From Eustoma russellianum (lineage: Eukaryota; Streptophyta; Magnoliopsida; Gentianales; Gentianaceae): a DNA stretch of 64,000 bases. The number at the start of each line of letters is the position of its first letter. Positions within the stretch are counted from its first letter, which is position 1. Of this stretch, positions 46,709 to 58,524 are shown piece by piece. The stretch lies in the NCBI GenBank assembly GCA_036186865.1, contig AP025062.1:24610833-24674832 (forward strand), read 5' to 3'. Under the pieces are notes generated by a model. That model had not been told where the DNA came from. It saw only the letters and a list, made by a program, of their open reading frames with translations, and ran no database searches. The position numbers and the translations under genes are program-made.

Positions 46709-48672
46709 CATTAATCAAGCAGCGAGCGAAACTCTTGGGTTGACAACAGGAAAGACAACCGTACATAAAAAGTTGTGGTGGTGGAACGAGGAAGTGCAAC
46801 GAAAAATAAGGAATAAGCAAAAGAGTTTTAGAAAGGTGTTAAGCTGCACAGACGCGGAGGAGAGAGTGAGAGTGAGGGAGCACTACAAAATCACTAGGAA
46901 GGAGGCGAAAATGGCAGTGGCGGAGGCAAAGAACGCAGCCTATATAAGGATGTATGAAAGATTAGAAACAAAAGATGGAAAGCGTTATATGTTAAAGATT
47001 GTCAAAGATAGAGATCGAAAGAGGCAAGACCTAGGAGTCGTGAAGTTTATAAAGGGATAAGATGAACATGTTTTAGTCAAAGAACAAGACACCAAGTGGA
47101 AATGGCAAATATATTTTCATAACCTTTTCAACAGCAAAAGGGTCGCCCACGAAGAAAGAGAAAGCATCAGTACCTAAAAGCGACAACATAATAACTGCGA
47201 ATGTCGTAGCATCACACAAGGAGAGGTGAAGAGAGCACTTAAGAAGATGGGAAGAGCTAAGGCAGTTGGTATGGATAACATACCCATTGAGGCGTGGATG
47301 TGTTTGGGAGAGGAAGGAGTTCAATGGCAAGCTATTCTGTTCAACCTTATTTTCAAAACAGGAAAAATGACAGATGTGTGAAGGAGTGTAGTGGTCCCTC
47401 TATATAAGAAAAAAGAAGACGCACAGTATTGTGGGAATTACAGGGGGATTAAATTGCTAAGTCATACTATGAAGTTATGGAGAGAATAATCAACACTAGA
47501 ATTAGGAGAGAAACTCAAGTTACGGTAACCAATTTGGTTTTATTCTAGGACGGTCAACTACGGAGGCAATACATATTTTAAGAAGATTAATGGAGAAGTA
47601 TAGGGAGAAGAAACACAGTCTTCATATGGTTTTCATCGATCTTGAAAAAGTGTATGGTAGTGTGCCACATAGACTGATATGTGATAGTCTGGATGCAAGA
47701 GGGGTTCCTAGGAAGTATATAGACGTAATTAGAGATATGTATTATAGGACGAAAATAAACATTCATATGCCTATATGGAATATGGACTTCTTCTCGGTGG
47801 AGGTAGGCCTCCATCAAGGGTCCGTTTTGTGCTCATTTCTTTTTTCAGTTGTCTTAGATGAGTTGTCAAAGTCGGTCGAAGAGACAGTCCCATGGTGTGT
47901 GCTTTTCACGAACGATATTGTATTAGTCATGGAAAGTAGACATAACATGAGTATGAAACTAGAGGAGTGGCGTGGTGCTTTAGAGAGAAAATGCCTAAGA
48001 ATTAGTCTTTCTAAGACTGAGTATCTGCACTACGACTTCAGCGGTGCAGCAGGCGATGAGAATAGCCAACTCACTATCAAGGGTCAAGTGGTCCCAAAGG
48101 TAAGTAAGTTCAAGTACCTATGATCATTTGTACAGCAAGATGGGGACATAGAGAGTGATGTAGCACACAGAGTTCAGGCAGGTTGGTGTAGGTGGAGGGC
48201 GGCCTCAGGGGTGTTGTGTGACAAGAATTTTCAAACTAAATTAAAGGGTAAATTTTATAGGGTGGCAGTGCGGCCGGCAATGTTATATGGAACAGACTGC
48301 TAGGCCATCAAGAGGACACAGTCGCAGAAGATAGAAGTGGCAGAGACGAGGATGATAAGGTGGATGTGTAGGCATACAATGCTAGACAGAATAAGAAATG
48401 AGGTTAACAGAGAAAGGTTATGGGTGGCTAGTGTAGCAGATAAGATAAGAGAGGGAATACTGAGATAGCTTGGGCATGTCAAGAGAAGACAGACAACGGC
48501 GGCTGTCAGAGCAATTGAAAGCCTCACTATAGAAGGGAAGAGGAGTAAAGGCAGGCCCAAACTGGCGTGGGATGAGCATATTAAGCATGACTTACTAGAG
48601 TTTCACGTCTCTGAGAATATGGTCCAGGATAGGCGTTTATGGAGGCAGAGGATTAAGGTTAAGGAGTGGTAG
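46709..48672 (+). pseudogene. LINE reverse transcriptase (RTE clade), broken
   Basis: Pieces in order: 46709-47060, ending RKRQDLGVVKFIKG; 47220-47380 (KKMGRAKAVGMDNIPIEAW); 47590-48123 (HMVFIDLEKVYGSVPHRLI, VEVGLHQGSVLCSFLFSVVL); and 48120-48672, with AGWCRWRAASGVLCD and MLYGTD. The catalytic FADD of RTE reads FTND near 47905-47920, so Asp is replaced by Asn. Stops at 47058, 47381, 47484 and 48121 confirm inactivity. Confidence 0.85.
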
Positions 48673-49018
48673 ACATGTTTGAGCATACTTAGAGGATTAG
48701 ATTGTCTATACATTTTAGGTTGACTTTGCACTTTTTTGTTTTGGTCTTTATCTTTCAACTATTTGCACATACCCACTGTTATGACTATTTTCATATCGAA
48801 AGATTTCTATTTATGCTTAATAAAATCTCTTCGCTATTATATATTCATATTATTGTGTTATCTATATAGGTACATATAGAGCTGGGGTTCTCACTGGAAG
48901 CAAACTCTCTATCCCTTAGGATGGAAGTATTGTTTGTCTGCCTCTCACCTTCTCCAGACCCTAGCAACAGCTTTTGCTGTCGTTGGGATATACTGGGTAT
49001 GATTGTTGTTGTTGTTGA
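46709..49018 (+). mobile_element. RTE-type LINE, 5' truncated, in A2 LTR
   Basis: A plus-strand non-LTR retrotransposon fragment inserted in the A2 LTR. It has the region before RT (KLWWWNEEVQRKIRNKQKSF), the RT and the C-terminal region but no endonuclease. It ends in a GTT microsatellite (TTGTTGTTGTTG) after CCTAGCAACAGCTTTTGCTG, as in plant RTE elements. About 210 bp of LTR seem to be missing at the insertion point relative to A1. Confidence 0.87.
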
Positions 49019-49827
49019 AGAATAAGCTTGAAGAAAATGAAAGTATATGAATGCCTCATATGAGCTTCTTCTATTTATAGGAGGTATAATCTACGTTTTT
49101 GGATCTTTCCCCATGTCTTCAAGTCAATCTCAAGTCTTGACATATTGAAAATAACTTTTAGACACTCTATGGATTGATTTTGTCCTCCAAATCCACCCTA
49201 TAGAATCTTAGACATGGATATAATAGTCAAGGAAGCATGATTAATGTTAGAAAAAAGTCCACAAGAAATTTGAACAAGACTGGAAGGAGAAAACACCATG
49301 AATCTCTCTTTGATTTTGTTCCAACGGTCATAAAAATTTGAATTCTGCATGACATCGATCGATCGATGTGTCTGTATTTTGAGATCGATGTCCTCCAGCG
49401 AGGTTCTAATTTTGAACCTGCCATACATCAATCGATCGATGTCCCTTCTTTGAGAGACTAATGTATACATCGGTCGTTCGATGTCTCATGGTTTAAAGAT
49501 CAATTTCTCACTGTAAGGTTTCAATTTTGTGCTTACATACATCGATCGATGTCTCTTCTTCAAGAGACTGATGTATACATAGATCGATCGATGTTACCTA
49601 GTCTTAGAGATTGTTGTCTCACAGTGAGGTTCTAATTTTAGACAATCCTAATATAGACTGATCGATGTCTCTCCTTGAGAGACTGATGTATATATCGATC
49701 GATCTGTGTAAGAGATCGATGTCTCACGGTGTGTTTTTCTTATTTTGTTACGAATTCCAAATGTAAAATTACTTTTTAACTCTTTTAAAACATCTTTTAA
49801 TTTCATCAAAACATTTCATATTCCAAC
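49019..49827 (-). repeat. A2 5' LTR, outer part with ATCGAT palindromes
   Basis: Matches the A1 LTR from about 29320 back towards its start. It holds palindromes at 49351-49370, 49430-49445, 49540-49556, 49580-49596 and 49695-49710, with GAGAGACT-type hairpin words between them. Unit spacing is longer and less regular than in A1. The outermost ~200 bp of the A1-type LTR are missing or unrecognisable; TTCCAACA at 49821-49828 may mark the end. Confidence 0.75.
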
Positions 49828-49839
49828 AAAACATACGAA

Positions 49840-50499
49840 ATGAAGTCATGTCTAATGAGATTTCCACCCAATCATAAACAAACTCAGTGTCGCTGTGGCT
49901 TTTTATGAGCTTCAATGAAGCATTCTTTGCCCCTTTCATAAGAGGAGAAATGACAATTTTACTAACCTTCGTCTCTTTAATAACGTGATAAAATATAAAA
50001 AAGACTATAAGATAAAATAGAGGTAGAGATCGCCTCGTTTTGTCTGTTAAGTCTTCCTCACTTGTCATCTAGACCAGTTTGTAGTATATGGAAAATTCTT
50101 ATGAATTTGAATATGTGTTACAGTTTGATGAAGAAAACAATTACAATCCAATCTGTGAAACTAAACACTTATAGATGAAAGTTTTATTAGGCATCATATC
50201 TGTAAGATTGATTTTATCCTTTTTATTAAACATCAAAGTCTTGACATCTTCGAGAAGTTTCAATTATTGCTCCATTTTGTGATCCGTTTGTGCAAGTATT
50301 GATCACGGACACAACGGAGTACCTCGAGGTGCTTTACCAACCAGCAATATTAAAATCATAAAAATTAACAATTTTAAAGGCGTGTTATAAATATATACAT
50401 ACACATATCCATATCCATAACAATATAATGTGTATGTATATATATGCATGTGTGTCTGCGCGCATGTATATATGCATTTGCATCCCTTCTTACGTTTTA
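49840..50499. other. Unassigned stretch
   Basis: About 660 bp of AT-rich DNA without a supportable gene. A 99-codon minus-strand frame (49769-50068) overlaps LTR sequence at one end and has no known motif, so it was not called. Confidence 0.5.
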
Positions 50500-51180
50500 A
50501 CTTTTGAGGGGGTTTGTTGGATTATGCTATCCAGAATGCTGGTCATATGGCGAGACAATTTTCTTTGTTCGAGAGGAGCTGAGAAGAAGCGGCTTAAATG
50601 GTTCGGCCGCCATGGTGAGAGAAGAAGTGTTGGGTTGAAAACAATAAAGAAAGCCGTACGGATCTGATACCATACAAAGAAGGGATTGTCACTTCAAATC
50701 TGCCCTTTTCTTATTCATCGCACGAATTTATAGTGTACAATTAGACATGTGAAGGTAAACATTACCTAAAATACTATAATAATCTATATCAATCAAATCT
50801 TCTAAATATGGTAATGATATGTACAAATCAAATCAACTACAACAGATAATTATGAAGGATTAGATAATAGAGATCCACAATCTCTATCCGATCATTGTTC
50901 ACGTAGGAAGTCAGGTCAGGTCTGGTCAGCTCACCCTAGATCAGTAGTCAGGTCAACTCGGCAGGCAAGTTAGCTCAGCACTGCAGCTTACAGATAGATC
51001 TAGCCATGTAGGTCAGCTCGGTTAGCTCGGTCGTGTTAGTCCTAGGCAGGTCAGCCAGGTTAGCTCGCCGTTCAGCTTAACATAATAGATTCTTAACATG
51101 TTATGTCATCTTATAGAGTATGTAACCAGGTAGCTAATTTTTAATTTTCCTTTGTGTTATCAAACAGATAAGCTGCCTCC
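50500..51180 (-). mobile_element. Copia remnant: gag start, primer-binding site and LTR (minus)
   Basis: On the minus strand TGGTATCAGATC (50661-50672) follows LTR-like DNA (50673-51180) and precedes a short frame beginning MAAEPFKPLLLSSS and reading KIVSPYDQHSG, as at the start of some copia gags. The LTR is rich in GAGCTGACC words, like element F. No further internal sequence survives. Confidence 0.55.
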
Positions 51181-51196
51181 TTATTGCACACAACCC

Positions 51197-52040
51197 TGTT
51201 GGAAAAGTACGTTAAAGTACTTTAAAATGTGCTCTAAAATTATATAAAAACTTGTATGATATTGTTTGGGAGTTTGAAAGATGGTTTGAACACTTTGAAC
51301 TTGAAAAAGGTCACTTGGATCGATCCATGTGTAGGCTAGATTGAACCAAGTGAAAGTTTGAATAAAGTTGGGTGTTCTGTTGGACATAGATTGATCACAT
51401 CGATCTGGAAGACATCGATCGATCGATGTGGTGTGGATGCAATGCTGAAATCTTTCTGTCCAACATAGATTGATCACATCGATGGATACATCGATCGATC
51501 TATGTTAGCAGGATGCAAAGCTGAAACTTTCTGTCCGACATCGATCGATTCAATGACATCGATTGATTGATGTACCAATAATCAGAACTTTTCATTTTAA
51601 AATTGCATCTTTTGGTCCAATGTTCATCTCCCTTCCCCTTTAAATGGCTAGCAGTTGACTTGGAGGTGTCACAAACTGCTGAAATGAATTTTCTAAAGAA
51701 GACTTTAACACAACCCAAGGTCTATATATAGTATGCCTTGGTCTTTTATAATATATACAACAAGTCTTGCAAAACTTTGGGATTTTTCGTAATTTTGTCT
51801 TCTCCATCTGTTCTTCTCTATTATCAATCACTTCTACAGCAAGTTCAACCTCTCTCTAGTAGAGCAAACTAAAGAGAGCAAGCTGTTATATCTTGGGAAG
51901 CATTAGTCTTGTTGTCTACCTTGCTCATTGGTAGAGACTAAATTGCTTTAAGGACTGAGTTATCTTGAAACTTGTTTCGACTTCATTTTGATCGTTTTCT
52001 TGTTTGGTTTGCTTCTATTCTACCATATTGTCTAACAATC
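51197..52040 (+). repeat. 5' LTR of C (end uncertain)
   Basis: Starts TGTTGGAAAAGTACG. It carries ATCGAT palindromes at 51411-51430, 51499-51514 and 51538-51573, a TATATATA promoter-like box near 51722 and a polypyrimidine stretch. The end is placed near TCTAACA (about 52035) because no clear primer-binding site is visible. Confidence 0.7.
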
Positions 52041-52082
52041 TTAAAGAAATTTACTATAGCCACCAAACAAGCTCTTCCAGAT

Positions 52083-52925
52083 ATGCCAAAGTTGGAGGCA
52101 TTTGATGGCAAGTTCTACAAAAAGGAGGGCGGCCAAGGTGTTGTTTTTCCTCGAGATGCTTACTGTTTCTTACGTGCTTAAGTAGGATAAACCTAGTGAT
52201 GAAATAGAGGCACATAAGTACGATTCAAATAATACCACTTGCAGAGGCCATATTCTGCATTTTCTGTCCAACTCATTGTTTGACATCTATGTCAAATTCA
52301 CCTTGGCAAAGGAGATTTGGTCAACACTGAAAAGTAAGTACGGTGCTGAGGATGTTGGCAAATGTAAGTACGTGGTGAGTGAGTTTTTGAAGTTCCAGAT
52401 GATGGATCATGCTCCAATCAACGATCAAATCCATCAATTTCAACAACTGGTGGATAATCTGGAACAAGAAGAGATTAAAATCGATGAGACCTTCCAGGCT
52501 GCAGCATTACTAGAGAAACTCTCTCCCTCTTGGAGCAAATATAAAAAAGAGAGGGAAACACGACGATGCCAAGTTGTCTCTAGATGCGGTGATCAAACAC
52601 ATACGCATCGAAGAGAAAAACAGATTGGAGGATGAGTCTCACAATCAAGAAGGCGTCAAGGCCAACGTTGTTGAGCACACTGTGAAGAAACAGAAGTTTC
52701 GAACCAGCAATGGTGGCAACAACAGTGGAGAATGCGAAGGTAAGAAAACTGTTGTGCAGATTCAGAAGAAGATCAAAGGAGTTTATTGGGTGTGCAGAAA
52801 ACCAGGACACCGAACAGTCAATTGCAGGAAAAAGAAGGGCCAAAATAGCAATCAAGCTAACCTTGTGGAGGATACAGGCGCAGCAGATGATGTCATTGCA
52901 GCAGTCGTCCTAAGGGAGGTAAACC
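52083..52925 (+). pseudogene. C gag (broken)
   Basis: Begins MPKLEAFDGKFYKKEGG, then a frameshift near 52130 and a stop. The capsid continues at 52270-52545 (FDIYVKFTLAKEIWSTLKSK, FQQLVDNLEQEEIKIDE). After another shift the zinc knuckle reads CRKPGHRTVNC near 52791-52830, preceded by Trp-Val instead of the first Cys pair. Overall it is a small copia gag of the classical type without coiled coil. Confidence 0.8.
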
Positions 52926-55738
52926 TTATCAGTAGTGTGACGAAACGGGTGGTAGACACAGGGGCTACCAGACATATTGCTACCAGTAAGGACCTATTTT
53001 TTCATTATCAAGAAATAGGTAACGGTGAACAAGTCTTCTTGGGAGATGCACATACCCAAGTTCTTGGAAAGGGTAGGGTGCTTCTCAAGTTAACCTCTGT
53101 GAAGAAACTAGAGTTAAGCAATGTCACATGTTCCTACTATGCGTAGGAACTTGATATCCGGCATACTACTGAATAAGGCCAACATTAAACTTGTTCTTGA
53201 GTCTGATAAACTTGTCTGATTTAGAAATGGATAGTTTGTTGGTAAGGGATTTTGTAATAGTGGGCCGTTTGTTCTTGAAGCCATTTGTTTGTTTAATAAT
53301 AAAGAAGCATCAAGTTCTGTTTACTTTGTTGAGTATCTTGATATATGGCATGCTAGACTACGACTTGCAAGCATAGCAATCATAAAGAAACTCAAAAACA
53401 CGAATATGATTTCATATGATGGTGAGAGTTTTGATAAATGCTAACACTGTGTTGAGGCTAAACATCATAAGAAACCGTTTAAGAAAGTTGATAGAGTTAC
53501 GCAAAAACTTCGTCTAATTCACAGTGACTTAGGTGATTTTAAGAATCATATGAGTAAAGGTGGTAAAAGGTATTATGTTACCTTTATTGATGATTACTCG
53601 AGATATGCGAAAGTATTTTTGTTGAGTCATAAGGATGAGACTGAGTCTATGTTTATGAATTACAAAAATGAAGTTGAAAATCAATTGGATTTAAGGATTA
53701 AAAGACTTAGAACTGATAGAGATGGTGAATTTAGCATAGATTCTTTACAAACGTTTTGTGAAGAAAATAGAATTATTCATGAAGTGACACCTCTTTACAC
53801 ACCTAAAACGTAGTAGCCGAAAGAAAAAATAGAACGCTTAAAAATATGATGAATGCGATGTTGGTTAGTTCTGAATTACCAGACAATATGTGGAGTGAGG
53901 CAATCTTAACTGTGATATTTTGAATAGAATTCCTTATAAGAAATTAGATTAAACGCCTTATGAGTTGTGGAAAGGCTATACACCCAACCTGAATTATCTT
54001 AAAGTGTGAGGGTGCTTAGCCAAAGTTACTATTCCTGATTTTAAAAGAAGTAAAACCGGATCAAAGACAAGGGATTATGTGTTCATCGGTTATGCTTAGA
54101 ATAGTGCAGCAAATAGATTCATGGCTATAATGCTGAATTCTTTGAGCATATCTTCCCTATGAAGACAAAATCCGAAGTTGTTTCTAAATTTGAGATAGGT
54201 GAATCAATTAAATCCGTAGTTAATAAAGAGGTTGATTTACCTAGGAGAAGTAAGATACAGAGTTGAGAAATCGTTTGGGAATGATTTTACAAAGGCGTTC
54301 ATTTTAGAAGACGATCCCAAAACTTATAGAGATGCCATTAAATCAATAGATTCTAAGTTTTGGAAAGAATCCATTAATATCGAGCTTGAGTCGATTCTAA
54401 GTAATAACACTTGGGATTGGTAGATTTGCCTAGAGGTTGTAAACCTATCAGTTGTAAGTGGGTCTTTAGAAAGAAGCTAAAGGCGGATGGAACAATTGAT
54501 AAGTGTAAAGCTAGGCTTGTCGCTATACGGTTTACGCAATAAGAGGGTATAGACTTTATTGATACTTACTCTCCGGTTGCTGGAATCACTACCATTAGGG
54601 TGTTAGTAGCACTTGCCTCCTTTTTTAAACTTGTTATTCATCAAATGGATGTAAAAACGGCCTTTTTAAATGGAGATTTGGAAGAAGAGATATATATGAA
54701 ACAACCGGAGGGTATGATAGTTAGAGGCCAAGAACATAAAGTGTCGACTTAAGAAATCATTGTATGGTCTTAAGCAAGCACCTAAACAATGGCACAAAAA
54801 ATTTGATAACGCAATGGTCTCAAATGGTTATGTAGTAAATGGAAGCGAACGTTGTGTGTATAGCAAATTTGTTGGTTGTGATGGTGTCATTATTTGTCTT
54901 TATGTTGATGATATGTTGATTTTTGGTACCAACATAAATGTTGTGAATGACACAAAATCATTTCTGTCTTCTGTTTTTGACATGAAGGATATGGGAAAGG
55001 CAGAATTGATTCTTGGACTTAAGTTAGTGGAGAAATATGGGGGTTACCTACTTTTTTAAGAACACTATGTTGGTAAAATACTGAGAAATTTTAATCACTT
55101 TGATGTGAAACCTGTTAGTTCACCTTGTGATTCACATGTAACGTTGACAAAGAATAAATTTGAAAGTGTGTCTCAATTTGAATATGCTAGAATAATTGGT
55201 AGTGTAATGTACTTGATGGATTGCACTAGACCCGATATTGCATATGCAGTAAATAGACTTGCAAGATATACTCATAATCCTAATGAAAAGCATTGGTGTG
55301 CATTAAGACGATTATTGAGATATCTTAAGGGTACAATGAATTTAGGACTCATGTTTAGTGGTTCGCCCGCTGTTTTAGAAGGCTATTGTGATGCTAATTG
55401 GGTGACTGATAACGACAAGATAAACTCTATTAGTGGATATGTGTTTACATTAGTTGGTGGAGCAATCGTTTAGAAGTCATGTAAACAAACTTGTAGTGCA
55501 AAATCTACAATAGAGTCTGAATTTATTGCGTTAGAACTTGCTAGTACAGAAGCTGAGTGGTTAAGGAATTTACTTGTCGATATTCCTTTGTAATCTAAGC
55601 TTATGCCTTCTGTATCTATTCATTGGGATTCTCAGGTTGTGATTGCACGAGCAAAGAACAAGATTTATAATGGGAAGAGCCGTCACATTCGTCTAAAACA
55701 CAATATTGTGCGCGATTTGATAAGTTCAGGGGTGGTAA
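52926..55738 (+). pseudogene. C pol (broken)
   Basis: Protease VVDTGATRHIATS is intact (about 52950-52990). The pre-integrase finger is scattered from 53340 to 53480. Integrase reads FIDDYSRYAKVF and LRTDRDGEF. The triad Glu region follows a stop/frameshift near 53812. RT pieces are 54424-54720, 54760-55059 (YGLKQAPKQWHKKF, YVDDMLIFG) and 55105-55473 (RPDIAYAVNRLARYTHNP). RNase H reads DANWVTDNDKINSISGY and STIESEFIALE, and runs to 55738. At least eight stops or shifts are present. Confidence 0.85.
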
Positions 55739-58395
55739 TGTAACAATCCGTCCCGAGCTCTAGTACTCGAAACGACTCTCCCGCCATTTCTCGCTAAGGA
55801 GAATATAAGGCATAGATACAAATCAACCACACGTCATCATAATAACGTAAATCGATGTCAACGGAAATCATTACTAAAATCCTCGATAAAATAATAATCA
55901 TCATTAATATAATGTCTAAGAATTTCTAAGTCAATAAAATTGTAGTGCCCCAGCCCGATGCCGTCATCGGTACCGGTGCACCCGCCGTAACCTACTTCGA
56001 AAACTATGAAGCATCAAAGAAAATCAAGCATACGTCATCCATGACGTGAGATAAATCAGCGGAAACATCATGAAAATTTAAAACTTTGATAACAATAATA
56101 CTCCAATTTAAAATACAGCGGAATTAAAATGTAATTGGAAATATGTCTAGTTACATCCAACCACAAGTGAATCAACTAATGGCTATCAATTAAGAGCATT
56201 CCAATTTTCCCATTCAACATCTATCATCACAATGAGCCTACTCGCCGTCGTCCTCTACGAATATCATCTCATATTCAGTCTCTCCTGAAAAAAATGAAAT
56301 AATTGTTCTCAGCGAAACAACGCTAGCAAGTAACTCGTCTATACATCTTAAGGAAGCACACACGACGAGTCACCAAAGTTCATATATAAACAATGCCCAA
56401 AATAAGGTGCTCGGGTTAACAAATACATATTTATAATCATACATCAAGATCAAATAAGTCACATATCTAACACCAAAGGGAAAATAGCACGTACAAGATT
56501 AAACACAATTACATCAACAAATACAGACTAAAACATCCCTTGCAACTCACACTTATGCTTCGTGTAACGCGATGCATGTACTCTCTTTAAAACCATACAT
56601 TGACCAACAAACACAAACATATGACTTTTTGTAAATCGTGTCATGTACATCCCTTCACAAACTTTTACAATACTTCTTGTCTTATACTTCACGTAGCAGA
56701 ACTTCATACCCTGTGGGTGATCAGCCCACAGCATACATAACTTTATACCCCGTGCTGATAGGTCCACTGCCCCATAACGTATACTTTATACCCCGTGCTG
56801 ATAGGTCCACGGCCCCATAACATAACTTTATTCCCTGCAATTGATCCACAGGTCACGCTTTTACACCCTGCTATTGCAGGCGTGACTTTTATACCCTGTG
56901 ATCAAAAACAGCTATAGCTTGTCTTTCGCAAACTATAGATTCTTTTGTAAAACTTGTAATCTTTCGCAAACAAAACGTATGTCGAATGCCAAATGCTTAT
57001 GTCATGATGCATATGTTCATATCTCATAATCACATACTTCTAAACGCGAACACAGACTCTACACCTCAAGAACAATGCCATAAACCTTAAAGACATCTTT
57101 CACAACGCCCTATAGTTTTCAAATATCACTCGGAAGACTCCACAAACTGCATAATGTTCATTCCTAACCCCTGTACGGATGAAGAATCAAAACTTACAAA
57201 ACTGGACACATCGATCTTCTTGATCGATCGATGTCTTGTCCCAAGGACTTCGATCGATCGATGTCTTAATTCTGAGAGATCGATGTCCTCCAGAAACATT
57301 TCAACTTTTTACCCTCAGGACTTCGATCGATCGATGTGGTCTCTATGATCGATCGATGTCCCTCAGTCAATCGACTGAAGTCCTCCAGAACGTTTGAAAC
57401 ATTTTCCAGGGCCACTTGGATCGATCGATGTCCTTCTGGGATCAATCGAGTCCCTTTTTCAGCAATTTTTCTTCCTGTTTCACCCCAAAAATGACCCAAT
57501 CTTCCTCCCCATTCATTCCAACCCTATGGAACACCTAAGATCAACCCTAAAACGTGATTTCAACCTATGCCACCACTCATCACATTGCTTTCCAGCGTAA
57601 ACCCAAACTACAATTTGATCTCCACCCTTCCTACAACCACTCACACACACATCAAGATCTTCTCTTCACACCCCACATCAACCCTCAAACCACATCACAC
57701 TCATCAAATCTCCCAACTATCAATCGCTTCCATCAACCATACCACCGCAACTATACAAATCTATAAATCAAGAATTTTTCGAAAGGAAAAATAGCAACTT
57801 TAGGGCATGATTTTCACAACCAAATTCATCACCACCATTATGCAAGATTTGGCCCAAAGATGAGATCTTTAATTCACCAACGCGGATATAAAACACATAA
57901 CATATAATTACATAACAAGTAGAAATTACCAATGTGTGATTCAATTTTCCCTTTATAGAAGATAGGGCCTAAGAATCAAAATTGCGTAAAATGTATAGAA
58001 AAGTTACTTGCCTTTGCGATTTAGAGTTTCTTACGGTGATTGAATTGAACCTAGGGTTGATCGCGGTCCTCTTCTTCCTCCTCCTCTTCCTTTTTCCTTT
58101 TCTCTCTTTCTCTCTTCCTTTCTCTCTTTCTGTAGGTTTCCACTCCTCCCTCTCTTCCTAAAACCGATGGTCAAGGGGAGTTTTACCCCTTTTTGGTGTA
58201 ACTCCCTAGCATTTAAGTGGGGAGGGGTAAATTAGGTATTTTGGGCCTAATTTTTCTTAATTTCATCCCTTTTAATTATTTTTTCACCTACAATTTATTT
58301 AAATAGTCCCCATAAACCTATACATTCAACTTAAATTATAATTTAAGTGATTTCCAGATTATTTAATGTCAACTTAAAATTTACAGGGTATGACA
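55739..58395 (-). repeat. LTR of G2 with ATCGAT palindromes
   Basis: Plus-strand ends TGTAACAATCC...GGGTATGACA give TG...CA in both readings, 2657 bp. Two 46-bp units with CCCCGTGCTGATAGGTCCAC lie at about 56737-56825. Palindromes of the CTTCGATCGATCGATGTC type lie at 57248-57265, 57321-57338, 57345-57360 and 57417-57432, within the A-like spacer sequence. A pyrimidine-rich tract lies at 58070-58160. Confidence 0.85.
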
Positions 58396-58408
58396 TCTCA
58401 ACCCCCTT
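58396..58408 (-). other. Polypurine tract of G2
   Basis: Minus-strand AAGGGGGTTGAGA directly precedes the LTR start TGTCATACCC. Confidence 0.75.
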
Positions 58409-58440
58409 ATAAAAAGTTTTGTCCTCGAAACTTGCGTACC

Positions 58441-58524
58441 TTAATTGAAGAGCTGGGGGTACTTCTCCCGCATTTGCTCCTCGAATTCCCACGTGGCTTC
58501 ACGCTCGGAGTGATTACTCCACTG
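58441..58524 (-). pseudogene. G2 chromodomain C-terminus (fragment)
   Basis: The minus-strand frame from the D junction reads NHSEREATWEFEEQMREKYP, then QLFN and a stop at 58441-58443. It aligns with the G1 chromodomain end NHTEREATWELEEQMQERYP. The visible part is undamaged, but the gene is cut at 58525. Confidence 0.85.

Larger units (their letters stand above)
43582..49827 (-). mobile_element. A2: inverted relative of A1, interrupted by a LINE
   Basis: On the minus strand this is the same copia family as A1: 5' LTR (about 46303-49827, split by a LINE), gag, protease and the first part of integrase. It ends at 43582 against the 3' LTR of B, at the point equivalent to about 32658 in A1. A1 and A2 thus form a large, imperfect inverted repeat around B. 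Confidence 0.88.
51197..55738 (+). mobile_element. C: Ty1/copia element, cut by G2
   Basis: A plus-strand copia element with a 5' LTR from 51197, gag, protease, integrase, RT and RNase H. It ends at 55738, just past the RNase H end (HNIVRDLISSGVV), where the G2 LTR begins. Its pol is of a different lineage from A, B and D: protease DTGAT and YVDDMLIFG. The first ~250 bp of its LTR is nevertheless homologous to the A LTR. No 3' LTR is in the window. Confidence 0.87.
55739..58524 (-). mobile_element. G2: gypsy chromovirus LTR with chromodomain tail
   Basis: A minus-strand Ty3/gypsy fragment: LTR 55739-58395, polypurine tract, and the last codons of pol. It is inserted in C and is itself interrupted at 58525 by the LTR of D; the rest of G2 may lie beyond the window. 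It is the same lineage as G1 at the protein level. Confidence 0.87.

Noticed and set aside
49769..50068. 99-codon minus-strand frame
   Set aside because: It overlaps LTR sequence at one end and has no recognisable motif or homologous context.
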